From Hyphomicrobiales bacterium (lineage in GTDB: Bacteria; Pseudomonadota; Alphaproteobacteria; Rhizobiales; Rhizobiaceae), in contig JAFKJW010000055.1 in NCBI GenBank assembly GCA_017305925.1, positions 1-48,254 on the forward strand: 48,254 bases of DNA, given 5' to 3'. The position numbers were made by a program, and so were the translations under genes. The notes under the pieces were generated by a model. It had not been told where the DNA came from. It saw nothing but the letters and a program-made list of their open reading frames with translations, and ran no database searches. This document shows, one piece after another, positions 1 through 8,290 of the stretch (position 1 is the stretch's first letter; each line of letters begins with the position of its first letter).

Positions 1-270
1 GGTATCACCGAGCCGATGAAGGACAAGAAGGGAGAGATAAAGCGCGACAAAGACGGCAACGTCGTTCTGACAGGCAAATACAATTTCCACTGCCTACGCC
101 ATGCGGCGGCAGCGCTGTTTATCGAACAGGGAATGCGCCCCGACCGCGTTCAGGCCGTCATGGGTCATTCTTCCATCCAAGTCACCTATGACGTTTACGG
201 CTATCTGTTTGCCGATGAAGACGGCGATCAGAAAGCAGTTCGGGAAATTGAAGCCCGCCTGCTAGGCTAA
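1..270 (+). CDS. Tyrosine recombinase (integrase), C-terminal part only
   Basis: The reading frame is open from the first base, so the gene begins left of the window; only its last 89 codons are here. They carry the catalytic end of the phage-integrase family: an H-x-x-R box in HCLRHAAAALFIEQG, then VMGHSSIQV, and the tyrosine context YDVYGYLF where the nucleophilic Tyr of this family sits. The enzyme would cut and rejoin DNA at attachment sites. It ends about 70 bases before a 3' tRNA-Gln fragment, the usual place for an integrase at an element boundary, so it most likely belongs to an integrated element on the left. It is unrelated in sequence to the integrase at 19533. Confidence 0.9.
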   Translation, partial: GITEPMKDKKGEIKRDKDGNVVLTGKYNFHCLRHAAAALFIEQGMRPDRVQAVMGHSSIQVTYDVYGYLFADEDGDQKAVREIEARLLG

Positions 271-280
271 AATCGACTGT

Positions 281-300
281 TGCAACACGCCTGCAACACG
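281..300. repeat. 9-bp direct repeat next to integrase end
   Basis: TGCAACACG occurs at 281-289 and again at 292-300, an 11-base period, in the gap between the integrase stop and the tRNA fragment. Short direct repeats here are what integrase arm-type binding sites look like. The role is inference; only the repeat is seen. Confidence 0.5.
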
Positions 301-338
301 TCCAAGAAAAGCATAATAAAAACAACGGCATTTCGGCT

Positions 339-384
339 GACTCTGACTCCGTTAGTCCTGGTTCGAATCCAGGTTCCCCAGCCA
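339..384 (+). other. Attachment site: 3' part of tRNA-Gln(CTG)
   Basis: The sequence reads as the 3' end of a tRNA: anticodon loop CTCTGAC, stem TCCGT, T-arm CCTGGTTCGAATCCAGG and acceptor TTCCCCAGCCA with encoded CCA. The CTG anticodon and acceptor match tRNA-Gln. The 5' side of the anticodon stem is wrong (GGCTGA where ACGGA is expected), so the gene is not intact. A 3' tRNA fragment beside an integrase is the usual product of site-specific integration, and marks the right end of the element to the left. The intact copy should lie outside the window. Confidence 0.8.
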
Positions 385-417
385 GATTTATTTCTCTTAA
401 TAAAAACAGTCATTTAG

Positions 418-552
418 CCGAAGCGCTTGCGGTCCCTTGCCGTGGACGACGGCAATGGCGACAGCTACATCGCTCTTGGAGATGGATTCGACCATGTCCA
501 CTTCGCCGGGCTTGCGAAGAAGCAGTTGTTCGCGGACGATTTCATCGTATGA
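418..552 (+). pseudogene. C-terminal remnant of an unidentified protein
   Basis: A 44-codon open frame with no start codon in a good context ends at 552 and overlaps nothing else coding. Its translation, ending in GLAKKQLFADDFIV and containing DGNGDSYIALGDGF, resembles the last residues of calcium-binding/RTX-type repeat proteins, which often end in a hydrophobic-D-D-F pattern. It begins just after the tRNA fragment, so it may be the tail of a gene cut by integration. The resemblance is weak and from memory. Confidence 0.3.
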
Positions 553-562
553 GGGTGGTCAC

Positions 563-940
563 ATGAAGCAAAAAGCCGCCGGCCTTTCGCTGGCGGGCGG
601 AACAATCGATCCATCGGAGGCTGTCGTGACTATCGATGAATTCGAGGCGAGCCTTTCTGACGCTGCGATGCCGTCCGGTCTGCACTTGGCTCTGAAGGCC
701 CTTTGGTGGGACGGCAGGGGCGACTGGGAACGCGCGCACGAGTTTGCGCAGGACGACGAGTCGGATCCGATTACGGCGTGGGTGCATGCCTACCTTCACC
801 GCAAGGAAGGCGATTTGTCCAACGCCGCCTATTGGTATCGCCGTGCCGGCCAGCCCGTTGCAGCAGGCGATCTCAACGCGGAATGGCAGGCGATTGCGAC
901 GGCGCTTCTGGCGTCCGTTCCGCCAAATCCGCGCAGTTGA
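563..940 (+). CDS. Hypothetical TPR-like protein
   Basis: The product has 125 residues. I do not recognise a named family, though similar short proteins are widespread in proteobacteria. The conserved-looking core is ALKALWWDGRGDWERAHE followed by AWVHAYLHRKEGDLSNA and AYWYRRAGQP, two helical units with the spacing of a tetratricopeptide-like hairpin. A longer frame begins at 437, but the ATG at 563 is preceded by GAGGGTGG and matches where the conserved part begins, so I chose it. No signal peptide or membrane segment is visible. Function unknown. Confidence 0.7.
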   Translation: MKQKAAGLSLAGGTIDPSEAVVTIDEFEASLSDAAMPSGLHLALKALWWDGRGDWERAHEFAQDDESDPITAWVHAYLHRKEGDLSNAAYWYRRAGQPVAAGDLNAEWQAIATALLASVPPNPRS

Positions 941-1148
941 AAACGTCAGGCCGCACCGACAAGTTTATAGCCGGACAGGCGATCCGGGTGTTCGTCAACC
1001 TTCGCTCTCGCGCCAATCCGTGACGCGGCATCGTCGAATAGGTGAGGAATGGCGTGTGCAGGTTGGTGGACCGGCTACCCTACAAGCGGGAATTGAGGGG
1101 GCCGTTGCCGTCTTGCACTCGGTCGAGGCCTGCGCGAAACTTCCGCAC

Positions 1149-1403
1149 ATGCGTTTCAGGTTTCCCCACAGCCACGCCTTTCACCGCGGGCGAATTGCCG
1201 TGGATGCGGGCGATAACGCTGACTCCACCTGCACCGTTGAGTTCGGCGACGGCTCCGTGGTCATAGGCGAATACCGCCAGGTCGAAGACGCCTTTGTTCT
1301 CTCAGTCCCGCGCTACACAACCGCCAAGGGCACCACGATCGAGCTCAAACAGTGGCGCATCGTGAACACACAACCCGGGGTCTGGAGATCCGAACGTATG
1401 TGA
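1149..1403 (+). CDS. Hypothetical small protein
   Basis: An 84-codon frame whose second half (VEFGDGSVVIGEYRQVEDAF, then SVPRYTTAKGT, then LKQWRIVNTQPGVW) has the alternating pattern of a small beta-rich domain and looks protein-like, unlike the shadow frames around it. The frame is open further upstream, and no clear ribosome site precedes the ATG at 1149, so the start is uncertain. I do not recognise the family. It lies between the TPR-like gene and the YdcZ-type transporter, on the same strand. Confidence 0.4.
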   Translation: MRFRFPHSHAFHRGRIAVDAGDNADSTCTVEFGDGSVVIGEYRQVEDAFVLSVPRYTTAKGTTIELKQWRIVNTQPGVWRSERM

Positions 1404-1460
1404 CTGGCCCGACGGCTCGTCCGCTGCGAAGCGTCGCTCTTATCCTTGCAAAGGCAGGAA

Positions 1461-1907
1461 ATGAACATTCTCTATCTGGTCGCTGCGTTCGGCTTGGGTG
1501 CCTTGATCTCCATGCAGCCTCCCATAAACGCTCAAATCTCGACCGTGCTGGGAAGCCCGCTGCTGGCCGCCACCTGCTCGATCACGATCAGCCTCGTGAT
1601 GATCCTCATTGCGAGGGCCGCGTTGGATCATGCGCCGATCGGCTGGTCGCGCTTTCCAGGCCTTCCCTGGTGGGCGCTGGTAGGCGGCGCCGTGGGCGCG
1701 CTTTTCGTGCTGGGCGCGCTGATCGTCGCGCCGAAGATCGGTGTGGCTGCCTTCTTCGTCTTCGTCGTGCTCGGACAATTGACCGGTTCGGCCGTTGTCG
1801 ATCAGATCGGGGCGTTCGATGTTCCGCTCAATCCGATTACCTGGCCGCGCGCGGCAGGCATCCTGCTGGTGTTTGCCGGCGTGGCGCTGACGCAACTGCG
1901 GGTCTGA
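1461..1907 (+). CDS. DMT-superfamily transporter, YdcZ (DUF606) type
   Basis: The product has 148 residues and is strongly hydrophobic, with about five membrane segments starting with ILYLVAAFGLGALISMQPPI. The PPINAQI motif in the first segment and the closing GILLVFAGVALTQL are typical of the short DUF606/YdcZ branch of drug/metabolite transporters, which work as dimers in the inner membrane. The substrate cannot be read from sequence. The ATG at 1461 follows AGGCAGGA and gives the usual family length; an ATG five codons upstream lacks such a site. Confidence 0.85.
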   Translation: MNILYLVAAFGLGALISMQPPINAQISTVLGSPLLAATCSITISLVMILIARAALDHAPIGWSRFPGLPWWALVGGAVGALFVLGALIVAPKIGVAAFFVFVVLGQLTGSAVVDQIGAFDVPLNPITWPRAAGILLVFAGVALTQLRV

Positions 1908-1947
1908 CGACCGCTGAAAAAGCCTCGCAAACGAAACGGATTCCCGC

Positions 1948-2562
1948 TTGATTCCCAGCACCCTGGTCGCAATCGTCACGGCCCGTCAGGAGATCAAAAA
2001 GAGCCGCTTTGTCGCGGTTGCCGGTCCCGTTTCGGATGAAGCCGCGGCAAAGGAGTTTATTGCGGCCCATTCGGACCGGACCGCGAACCATAACTGCTGG
2101 GCATGGCGGATAGGACAAGCCTACCGGTTCAACGATGACGGGGAACCGGGCGGAACGGCCGGCAAGCCGATCTTGCAGGCGATCGACGGGCAGTCGCTCG
2201 ATCGCATCGCTGTCGTCGTCACGCGCTGGTTCGGCGGTGTGTTGCTCGGTAGCGGCGGGCTTATCCGGGCATATGGCGGGACAGCCGCCATCTGCCTGCG
2301 CGAGGCCGAAAAGACACCGATTGTCGATATGGTCGCTGCGTCGATCCGGTGCGGGTTCGGCGATCTATCTCTTATGCAGGCGCGGCTTGAAGGTTTTCCG
2401 GGTGCGCAGGTTCGTACCGAGGCATTCACCGCCACGGGAGCGGAATTGTCGGTTTCGGTTCCGAAGGAAGAGGCAGAAAATGTGGCGCGCATGGTTGCCG
2501 ACCTGACGAGCGGTCGGGTGACGGTCAACTTCAACGGCTATCCGCCCGTCAATCGGGAATAG
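1948..2562 (+). CDS. IMPACT/YigZ-family protein
   Basis: The product has 204 residues. It shows the YigZ/IMPACT (UPF0029) fold markers: an early KKSRFVAVAGPV strand, NHNCWAWRIG, then DDGEPGGTAGKPIL and the V-V-V-T-R-W-F-G-G signature in VVVTRWFGGVLLGSGGL, followed by the smaller C-terminal DUF1949-like domain. Bacterial members bind nucleic acid or nucleotides, but their role is poorly defined. The frame starts with TTG at 1948, with no strong ribosome site before it; the next in-frame candidates would cut the conserved N-terminus, so TTG is kept with some doubt. Confidence 0.85.
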   Translation: MIPSTLVAIVTARQEIKKSRFVAVAGPVSDEAAAKEFIAAHSDRTANHNCWAWRIGQAYRFNDDGEPGGTAGKPILQAIDGQSLDRIAVVVTRWFGGVLLGSGGLIRAYGGTAAICLREAEKTPIVDMVAASIRCGFGDLSLMQARLEGFPGAQVRTEAFTATGAELSVSVPKEEAENVARMVADLTSGRVTVNFNGYPPVNRE

Positions 2563-2650
2563 GAAGGCGAGGCGGTGCGGGGTCTGCGGACTATTGCCAG
2601 CCCGCACTCCGACATTACACTCTCTTCATCCAGAGAGTCGGGGGAGCCAG

Positions 2651-3028
2651 ATGTTCAGCCATATCGTGGTCGGCAGCAACGATATCGATCGGTCGCGCAA
2701 ATTTTACGACGCCATCTTCGCCGCAATGGGCGTGGCGCCGGGAACGACCGACGCAAAGGGCCGGCTCGTCTACAGCAAGGATGGATGCCGCCTTCTCATC
2801 ACCAGGCCGATCGACGGACAGTCGGCGACCTTTGCCAATGGCGGCACGATCGGCATCAAAATGGACAGCCCCGAAATGGTGCAGGCCTGGCACGGTGCCG
2901 GTGTTGCCCATGGCGGCAAATCGATCGAGGACCCGCCCGGCATCCGCGAGTCGGCGGCGGGAAAGCTGTTCCTGGCTTATTTGCGGGATCCGGACGGCAA
3001 CAAGCTCTGCGGGAGAGCCACGGCCTGA
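2651..3028 (+). CDS. VOC/glyoxalase-family protein
   Basis: The product has 125 residues of the vicinal-oxygen-chelate fold, a metal-binding scaffold used by glyoxalase I, dioxygenases and resistance proteins. Two beta-alpha-beta-beta-beta units are visible: FSHIVVGSNDIDRSRKFYDA at the start and AGKLFLAYLRDPDGNKL at the end. The ATG at 2651 follows GGGGAGCC. The family usually ends NK-x-C-A-x-H-R; here the end is NKLCGRATA, so the last few residues may be altered by an indel. Substrate unknown. Confidence 0.8.
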   Translation: MFSHIVVGSNDIDRSRKFYDAIFAAMGVAPGTTDAKGRLVYSKDGCRLLITRPIDGQSATFANGGTIGIKMDSPEMVQAWHGAGVAHGGKSIEDPPGIRESAAGKLFLAYLRDPDGNKLCGRATA

Positions 3029-3035
3029 AGGATCA

Positions 3036-3064
3036 TGCCGAAAGGCGGATGCCGATTTTCGGCA
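3036..3064. repeat. Hairpin after the VOC gene
   Basis: TGCCGAAA at 3036-3043 and TTTCGGCA at 3057-3064 form a perfect 8-bp stem with a 13-base loop, just after the VOC stop. No T-tract follows on either strand, so it is not a classical terminator; it may still end or stabilise the mRNA. The rest of 3029-3250 shows nothing else I can support. Confidence 0.4.
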
Positions 3065-3250
3065 AATGCGACGCGCAGACAAAGGCGGCAGCGAGCCGTT
3101 CGATTCCGATATCGGTCGGTGCGCCGTGGCGGCATCGCAGGGCCTTAAGCCGGCATGCATCGCATGCGTGCCTGGGCCGATGGCGCCTGTTAATCGTGGC
3201 GCGTCCGGAAATCGGCCGAGCGGCTGGCGCCTGCGCCGGATTTCAACCGG

Positions 3251-4339
3251 CTACCGGAAGCTCAGCGGAATGGAAAAGGCATGCGCGCCGCCGCCGAGCC
3301 CGGCCGGCGGGGCGGGCACCCTGGCCGAACGCACCGCGTTCAGCGCGGCATTGTCCAGCCTGCCGTCGCCCGAGGAACGCGATATGCGCGCGGATACGAT
3401 GCCGCCGGACGAACCCACCACGAAGCTGACATTGACGCTGCCGCGCATGCCGCGGATGCGCCCGACGCTGCGTGCGACGGCCGCGCGCACGGCGCTGTTC
3501 CAGCGCGCCGGGCTGACTGTCGGCGCCTTGGATGCCCTGGATTGTTGCGAGGCGGCACTTGGGCGCGGCTTTCCCCGTTCCTTCCCGGCCTTGTCCGCGG
3601 TCTTCGTCTCGGCCTTGACCTCGGTCCGCTCCGTCTTCTCCGGCTTCGCGGTCTCCTTTCTTTCCGCCTTCCTGACGGGCCGCTTGCGCGGCGGCGTCTC
3701 GGCCTTTTTCCGGACCTCCTCCTGCCTTTCGGGCTCTGCCTGCGGCTTCGGCAGGACGACCTCGGGATTTTCGGCCTCGACCGTTTCCTGCTCGACCATT
3801 TCCGGGACGACCGCGCTGACGTCTTCCGACGCGATGTGCTGATCGGCCTGCGCCTTCAGGACAGGCTCGGGCTCGACGTCCTCCGCCGGCACGGGCGCTT
3901 CCTCGGCCTTCTCCGGCTCCGGCGTCTCCTCCGCCGCGTCCGGATCCCGCGTCTCCTCGATCCTCTCCGGTTCCGCCGCGACCGGTTCGCTGACGTCCGT
4001 CAGGGGCCGGGGCGCTGCCTCGGCCGGCTCCTCCCGCAGCGTCTCCGGCTCGGCGGCCGCGATTTCCATCGGCGTGTCGTCGGGGCTGACCGTCTCGACC
4101 GGTTCCTCCTGAGCGACGGCTTCCGAAGCGACCGAATCCGGAACCGAGATCGGCAGGGGCGCGAGATCGATCTCCAGCGCCTGTTCCTGCGCCTCGGGCG
4201 GCTGGAAAGGCGTCATGTCGCGGAGCGCATAGGCAAAGGCGGCGTGGGCGGCCAGCGCCAGCAGCGCGGCCAGCGCCCAGGTCGCGACCTCGGACGCCGA
4301 GGGGCCCCGGTGGCCGGAAAACTCGGCGGGGGCGTTCAC
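3251..4339 (-). CDS. tonB: TonB-type energy transducer
   Basis: The 362-residue product has the three-part TonB plan: a short cytoplasmic start, one membrane anchor (about residues 19-40, VATWALAALLALAAHAAF), a long periplasmic stretch very rich in Pro, Glu and Lys (about 45-265) that spans the periplasm, and a C-terminal domain (about 280-362, with GSVNVSFVVGSSGGIVSARI) that contacts outer-membrane receptors. It carries proton-motive energy from ExbB-ExbD to siderophore, haem or vitamin receptors. Its start overlaps the exbD stop by four bases, so the two are translationally coupled. Rhizobial TonB proteins have such extended linkers. The low-complexity linker accounts for the long antisense frames on the other strand. 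Confidence 0.9.
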   Translation of the reverse strand: MNAPAEFSGHRGPSASEVATWALAALLALAAHAAFAYALRDMTPFQPPEAQEQALEIDLAPLPISVPDSVASEAVAQEEPVETVSPDDTPMEIAAAEPETLREEPAEAAPRPLTDVSEPVAAEPERIEETRDPDAAEETPEPEKAEEAPVPAEDVEPEPVLKAQADQHIASEDVSAVVPEMVEQETVEAENPEVVLPKPQAEPERQEEVRKKAETPPRKRPVRKAERKETAKPEKTERTEVKAETKTADKAGKERGKPRPSAASQQSRASKAPTVSPARWNSAVRAAVARSVGRIRGMRGSVNVSFVVGSSGGIVSARISRSSGDGRLDNAALNAVRSARVPAPPAGLGGGAHAFSIPLSFR

Positions 4340-4779
4340 GGGCCTGCCGCCGCACCCTGCGGCGCCGTCTCGATGCCGACGAGCGCCACCTTCAGGTAGC
4401 CCGCCGCACGCAGCAGGTTCATCACCTCCATCAGTGCGCCGTACTCGACCACCTTGTCGGCGCGCAGGAAGATGCGTGTCTCCCTGTCCCCGCCGGTGAT
4501 GCGGTCCAGCGTCTGGCCGAAGCGATCGCGGGGCAGGCTGTCGTTTCCGACCGCAACGGTGAGATCCTGCTTCAGCGTCAGGAAGACAGGCTTTTCCGGC
4601 CGCTGCGAGACGGTGGCAGTCGAGGCAGGAAGGTCGACATTGACGTCGACGGTCGCCAGCGGCGCTGCGACCATGAAGATGATGAGCAGCACCAGCATGA
4701 CGTCGATGAACGGCGTCACGTTGATTTCGTGCGTTTCCTCCAGATCGTCACCGGCGCTTTCGCGTATCCTGGCCGCCAT
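4336..4779 (-). CDS. exbD: TonB-system transport protein ExbD
   Basis: The 147-residue product shows the ExbD/TolR signature: a cytoplasmic start, then [20 protein letters not shown], whose membrane Asp (in FIDVMLVLL) is the residue that handles protons in this family, and a periplasmic domain ending in [17 protein letters not shown]. It forms the inner-membrane motor with ExbB that powers TonB. It is the middle gene of exbB-exbD-tonB on the minus strand, 15 bases after the frame-restored end of exbB and overlapping tonB by four bases. Confidence 0.95.
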   Translation of the reverse strand: MAARIRESAGDDLEETHEINVTPFIDVMLVLLIIFMVAAPLATVDVNVDLPASTATVSQRPEKPVFLTLKQDLTVAVGNDSLPRDRFGQTLDRITGGDRETRIFLRADKVVEYGALMEVMNLLRAAGYLKVALVGIETAPQGAAAGP

Positions 4780-4794
4780 GATGCCGTTCCCGCT

Positions 4795-5590
4795 TCATTC
4801 GGCCGCTGCCGCGAGGCGCGGCAAGGCCCGGTAGTCCAGATCCCGGCTCACCAGCCGCTCGACCCCCGCGGCCGCGTCGGCAAGCACCTGTCGGTAGCCG
4901 GCGAACCGCGGGGATCGCCGCCAACAGGCAGAGCGCCGTTGCCAGCAGCGCCTCGGCGATGCCCGGCGCGACCACGGCGAGGTTGGTCGTCTGCGCCTCG
5001 GAAATGCCGATGAAGGCGTTCATGATGCCCCACACCGTGCCGAACAGGCCGACGAAGGGCGCGGTCGAGCCGATGGTCGCCAGAAGGCCCGTGCCGCGCG
5101 TCATGCGACGGCTGGCCTGCGCCTCGATTCGGGCGAGCCGCGAGGCCACGCGCTCCTTCAGGCCGGCGCCGTCCACATGGTCGAGCGCGCGCTCCGACAG
5201 CGCCACCTCCTGGCGCGCGGCCTGTACGAGACGCGCCGCGGCGCTGCGGCTTCCGGCCATCGCAGAATCCGCTTCCGCGAGCGAACCGGCGCGCACGATG
5301 ACGCCCGTCGCTCGCTGCGCGCTGAGGCGCGCGGCGAATAGCTCGAGCGTCTTGGCGAGCCACACCGTCCATGTCACCAGCGATGCGACCGCGAGCCCGA
5401 TCATCACGGCCTTGACCACGATGTCGGCACTCGTGAACATGCCCCAGGGCGACAAATTGTGGGGCAGCAGCGGCGAGGCCGCGATGTCGATCGCGGTGGC
5501 CGGGGGAGACTGTGCCGCTTCCTGCGCGGCCGCCACGCCGCCGAACCACAGCGAAGAGAATCCCGTGAACGCGATAACGCAAACTCTCAT
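4795..5590 (-). pseudogene. exbB: ExbB proton-channel protein, frameshifted near its C-terminus
   Basis: The product begins with a signal-like segment ([19 protein letters not shown]), then the ExbB/MotA-TolQ fold with [20 protein letters not shown] and [16 protein letters not shown]. After that the frame departs from the family. Shifting frame at 4903-4906 restores an ExbB-like tail ([19 protein letters not shown]) ending at 4795, 15 bases before exbD. About eight residues normally between these parts (a Tyr-Asn-containing stretch) are missing, so this is a short out-of-frame deletion and not a single-base error. Unshifted, the frame runs to 4748 and overlaps exbD by 32 bases, which is unnatural. 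Either the gene is broken or the assembly lost bases here. Confidence 0.8.
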
Positions 5591-5601
5591 GTCGAAGATC
5601 C

Positions 5602-5617
5602 GTCAGAATTTCCTGAC
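5602..5617. promoter_or_regulatory. Palindrome upstream of exbB (candidate operator)
   Basis: GTCAGAATTTCCTGAC has 5-bp inverted arms (GTCAG/CTGAC) and lies 12-27 bases upstream of the exbB start, in an AT-rich leader containing TATTAG. A palindrome here in a TonB operon is a natural site for an iron-responsive repressor (RirA, Irr or Fur-type). The specific regulator is inference; the sequence is not a clean match to a consensus I can vouch for. Confidence 0.4.
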
Positions 5618-5730
5618 TAATACACTCAACTAATCGGGCAACTCAATGGCAGTTTGTGATATGCGCACAGGCCGTGGGTTGTGGCCAGCGAAGTTGCCGC
5701 CGGACCGCCTTGCGTGCGGCGTTTTGCAGC

Positions 5731-6687
5731 TCAGTCGTTCTGCGTGGACAGCGGCCGCGCCCAGCGCGTGGCCAGCTGCGACCGTTCGAACACGATGACG
5801 CCGGCGATCGAAAGCAGGAAAGGGATGATGAGGTAGAACATCCGGAAGACCAGCAGCCCGGCCAGAAGCGAGGCCTCGTCCATCTCCGGCAGGGCCTTGA
5901 TGAAGACCACCTCCAGCACGCCGATGCCGCCGGGCGCATGCGAGATCTGCGCGATGGCGAAGGAGATGATGAACACCATCCCGATGGTGACGAAGCCGGG
6001 ATTGCCCGTCGCCGGAAGCGCGAAGTAGAGGATCGAGATCGCCGCCAGCACCTCTATCGGGCCGATCACGAGTTGCCGCGCCACGATCGGCAGGCGCGGA
6101 TAGTGGATCTGGAATTTCCAGATCGTTACCGGCCGGAATTGCAGCCAGCTTCCGAAGACGTAGGCGGCGACGAGGAAGAGCAGCAGCAGGCCGAGCGCGA
6201 GCCCGGTCACGGGCGAAAGGTCGGGGTGTATGCGGTCGATGAGTTCGGGCTTCAGGGTCAGGAAGATGCCGGCCAGGACGACCGTCGCCAGCACGAAGGT
6301 GAACCAGCAGACGGCCACCAGCACGCCCACGTCCTGCGCGTTGAGGCCGCGCGTGCCGTAGGCGCGGTAGCGGATGACCGCGCCCGAAATGACGGAGCCG
6401 CCGAGATTGTGGGAAAGCGCGTAGGTGCAGAAAGAGCAGGCGGTGACGAAGAACCAGTTCACCGTCTTGCCGATATGCTTGAGGGCGATGTGGTCGTAGC
6501 CGGCCAGCGCGCCATAGGCGACGACCGCCGACAGGGCGGAGAGAATCCACTGATGCCAGGAGATCGCCGCCAGTCCGGATTCCACCTCGGCCAGCGAAAT
6601 GCCGCGCAACTCGTCGACGAGCAGCCAGATGGAAAACGCGACGGCGGCCAGCCCCACCACCGGCCAGATCCAGTCCTTCCACCTCAT
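5731..6687 (-). CDS. YbhN/UPF0104-type membrane protein (LPG-synthase TM family)
   Basis: The 318-residue product is an integral membrane protein with about eight segments. Markers of the lysylphosphatidylglycerol-synthase transmembrane family are a conserved loop near AYGALAGYDHIALKHIGK, the FCTYALSHNLGGSVISG stretch and ISHAPGGIGVLEVVFI near the C-terminus. The soluble aminoacyl-transfer domain of true MprF is absent, as in YbhN and UPF0104 proteins, whose role is thought to lie in lipid handling. It stands alone on the minus strand. The 289-base gap upstream (6688-6976) contains only a weak inverted repeat (ATCCATC/GATGGAT around 6752-6790). Confidence 0.85.
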   Translation of the reverse strand: MRWKDWIWPVVGLAAVAFSIWLLVDELRGISLAEVESGLAAISWHQWILSALSAVVAYGALAGYDHIALKHIGKTVNWFFVTACSFCTYALSHNLGGSVISGAVIRYRAYGTRGLNAQDVGVLVAVCWFTFVLATVVLAGIFLTLKPELIDRIHPDLSPVTGLALGLLLLFLVAAYVFGSWLQFRPVTIWKFQIHYPRLPIVARQLVIGPIEVLAAISILYFALPATGNPGFVTIGMVFIISFAIAQISHAPGGIGVLEVVFIKALPEMDEASLLAGLLVFRMFYLIIPFLLSIAGVIVFERSQLATRWARPLSTQND

Positions 6688-6976
6688 GCGCGCATCGCCA
6701 TGGTCCGCTTCGCCCTCTTCATATGTCCGGTGTAGGTATGCAGCCTCGATCCATCAAGCGATCTTATTGTCAAAGCACGATGGATTGATGTGACGGAAAC
6801 GCCGCAGCCGCCGTCCGGCCGGGTGTTTCGCGGGCAGGGCAATCGCGTGTGAGTCCGCCTGGTCTCGCGAGGCTGCCCTTGGTGAATCGCCGATCGGCTG
6901 CTAAAGTGCGGACAACACTGGAATTGGTGTGCCTGCAGCGTCTTCCTGTTCGCGCGGCACCCGAAAGGACGTTGAC

Positions 6977-8290
6977 GTGACAGACCGCGACGCCGGCCTC
7001 GGGCCGGAAGCCGGTATGCCCGCCTGGACCGTCGCCGATGCGCGGGCGGAGCCGGGCGCGCAGGGCGGTTCGCCGCATTCTTCTCGAGGAGAACCGGCTT
7101 CCAGAGGGGAGCCCGGCCCTTCGAAGCGCAGGCGCCGCAAGCGCCGGCGCGGCCGCAAGGTTTTCGCCAAGGCCGAAGCGGGCGCCGCCGCGATCCGGTC
7201 TGAGCCTGCGCCGGCGCCGATCCTGCTTCCGGTTCCTCCCAGCGTTCCCCCGGCGCCGGAAGCCACGCCCCGCCCGCGCGGCGGCCTGCCTGTGTTTGCT
7301 GCGCTCGACCTCGGCACGAACAATTGCCGCCTTCTCGTCGCCGTGCCCGGCCGGCCCGGCCAGTTCCGCGTGATCGACGCGTTCTCGCGCATCGTCAGGC
7401 TCGGTGAGGGGCTGTCGACCTCGGGGCGCCTGGCGGACAACGCCATGGACCGCGCGCTGGAGGCGCTGAAGATCTGTTCCGACAAGCTCGCGCAGCGCGA
7501 CATCCGCCGCGCCCGCCTGATAGCGACGGAAGCCTGCCGGTCCGCCGCCAACGGTGCCGAGTTCATCGGCCGGGTCAAGCGCGACACCGGCCTCGATCTC
7601 GAGGTCATCGACCGCCAGACCGAGGCGCGGCTCGCCGTGTCCGGATGCGGTCCCCTCGTGGAGCGCGAGACGCAAGGGCTCGTGCTGTTCGACATCGGCG
7701 GCGGCTCCTCCGAGATCGCGCTGATCGACATATCGCGGCACCGCACGCCGCGCCTGGCGAACCACATCGTCGCCTGGACGTCGCTGCCGGTCGGCGTGGT
7801 CTCGCTGGCGGAGCGCTTCGGCGGGCGCGAGGTGCCGCGCGGGACGTTCGAGGCGATGATCGGCGAGGTCGCGGGCCATCTCGACGCCTTCGCCGGCCGC
7901 CATCGCATCAGCCATCTCGCCCGGGGCGCGCATTTCCACCTGCTCGGCACGTCCGGCACCGTTACCACGCTCGCCGGCGTGCATCTGGGGCTGGAGCGCT
8001 ACGACAGGCGCCGCGTCGACGGCCTGTGGATGGACCGCGACAGCGTGGACCGGATGATCGAGAAGCTGCTCGGCTGGAATTTCGAGCAGCGCGTGGCCAA
8101 CGCCTGCATCGGAGCGGATCGCGCCGACCTCGTGCTTGCGGGCTGCGCGATCCTGGAGGCCATCCGCCGGGTCTGGCCTTCCGAGCGGCTGCGCGTCGCC
8201 GACCGCGGTCTGCGCGAAGGCATGCTGAGCGAGCTGATGGCCGACGAAGGCGTATGGCGGCGCAACTGGCGGCCGGAGCCGCGGGCATGA
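6977..8290 (+). CDS. ppx: Exopolyphosphatase / Ppx-GppA phosphatase
   Basis: The product hydrolyses polyphosphate or pppGpp and belongs to the actin-like ASKHA ATPase fold. After a variable, Arg/Lys- and Pro-rich head of about 95 residues come [15 protein letters not shown] (phosphate 1), [28 protein letters not shown] (phosphate 2) and [14 protein letters not shown]. The start is taken as GTG at 6977 because AAAGGAC lies six bases upstream; an ATG at 6929 has no such site. The stop overlaps the rlmE start (ATGA), so both are co-translated, the standard pairing in Rhizobiales. The basic head ([12 protein letters not shown]) may bind nucleic acid or polyphosphate. Confidence 0.9.
   Translation: MTDRDAGLGPEAGMPAWTVADARAEPGAQGGSPHSSRGEPASRGEPGPSKRRRRKRRRGRKVFAKAEAGAAAIRSEPAPAPILLPVPPSVPPAPEATPRPRGGLPVFAALDLGTNNCRLLVAVPGRPGQFRVIDAFSRIVRLGEGLSTSGRLADNAMDRALEALKICSDKLAQRDIRRARLIATEACRSAANGAEFIGRVKRDTGLDLEVIDRQTEARLAVSGCGPLVERETQGLVLFDIGGGSSEIALIDISRHRTPRLANHIVAWTSLPVGVVSLAERFGGREVPRGTFEAMIGEVAGHLDAFAGRHRISHLARGAHFHLLGTSGTVTTLAGVHLGLERYDRRRVDGLWMDRDSVDRMIEKLLGWNFEQRVANACIGADRADLVLAGCAILEAIRRVWPSERLRVADRGLREGMLSELMADEGVWRRNWRPEPRA

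Noticed and set aside
339-384. A complete tRNA gene
   Set aside because: Only the 3' part is present; the 5' side of the anticodon stem, D-arm and acceptor 5' strand are missing.
3281-4399. Long plus-strand frames opposite tonB
   Set aside because: They mirror the Pro/Glu/Lys-rich linker of TonB and show only low-complexity Leu/Arg sequence.
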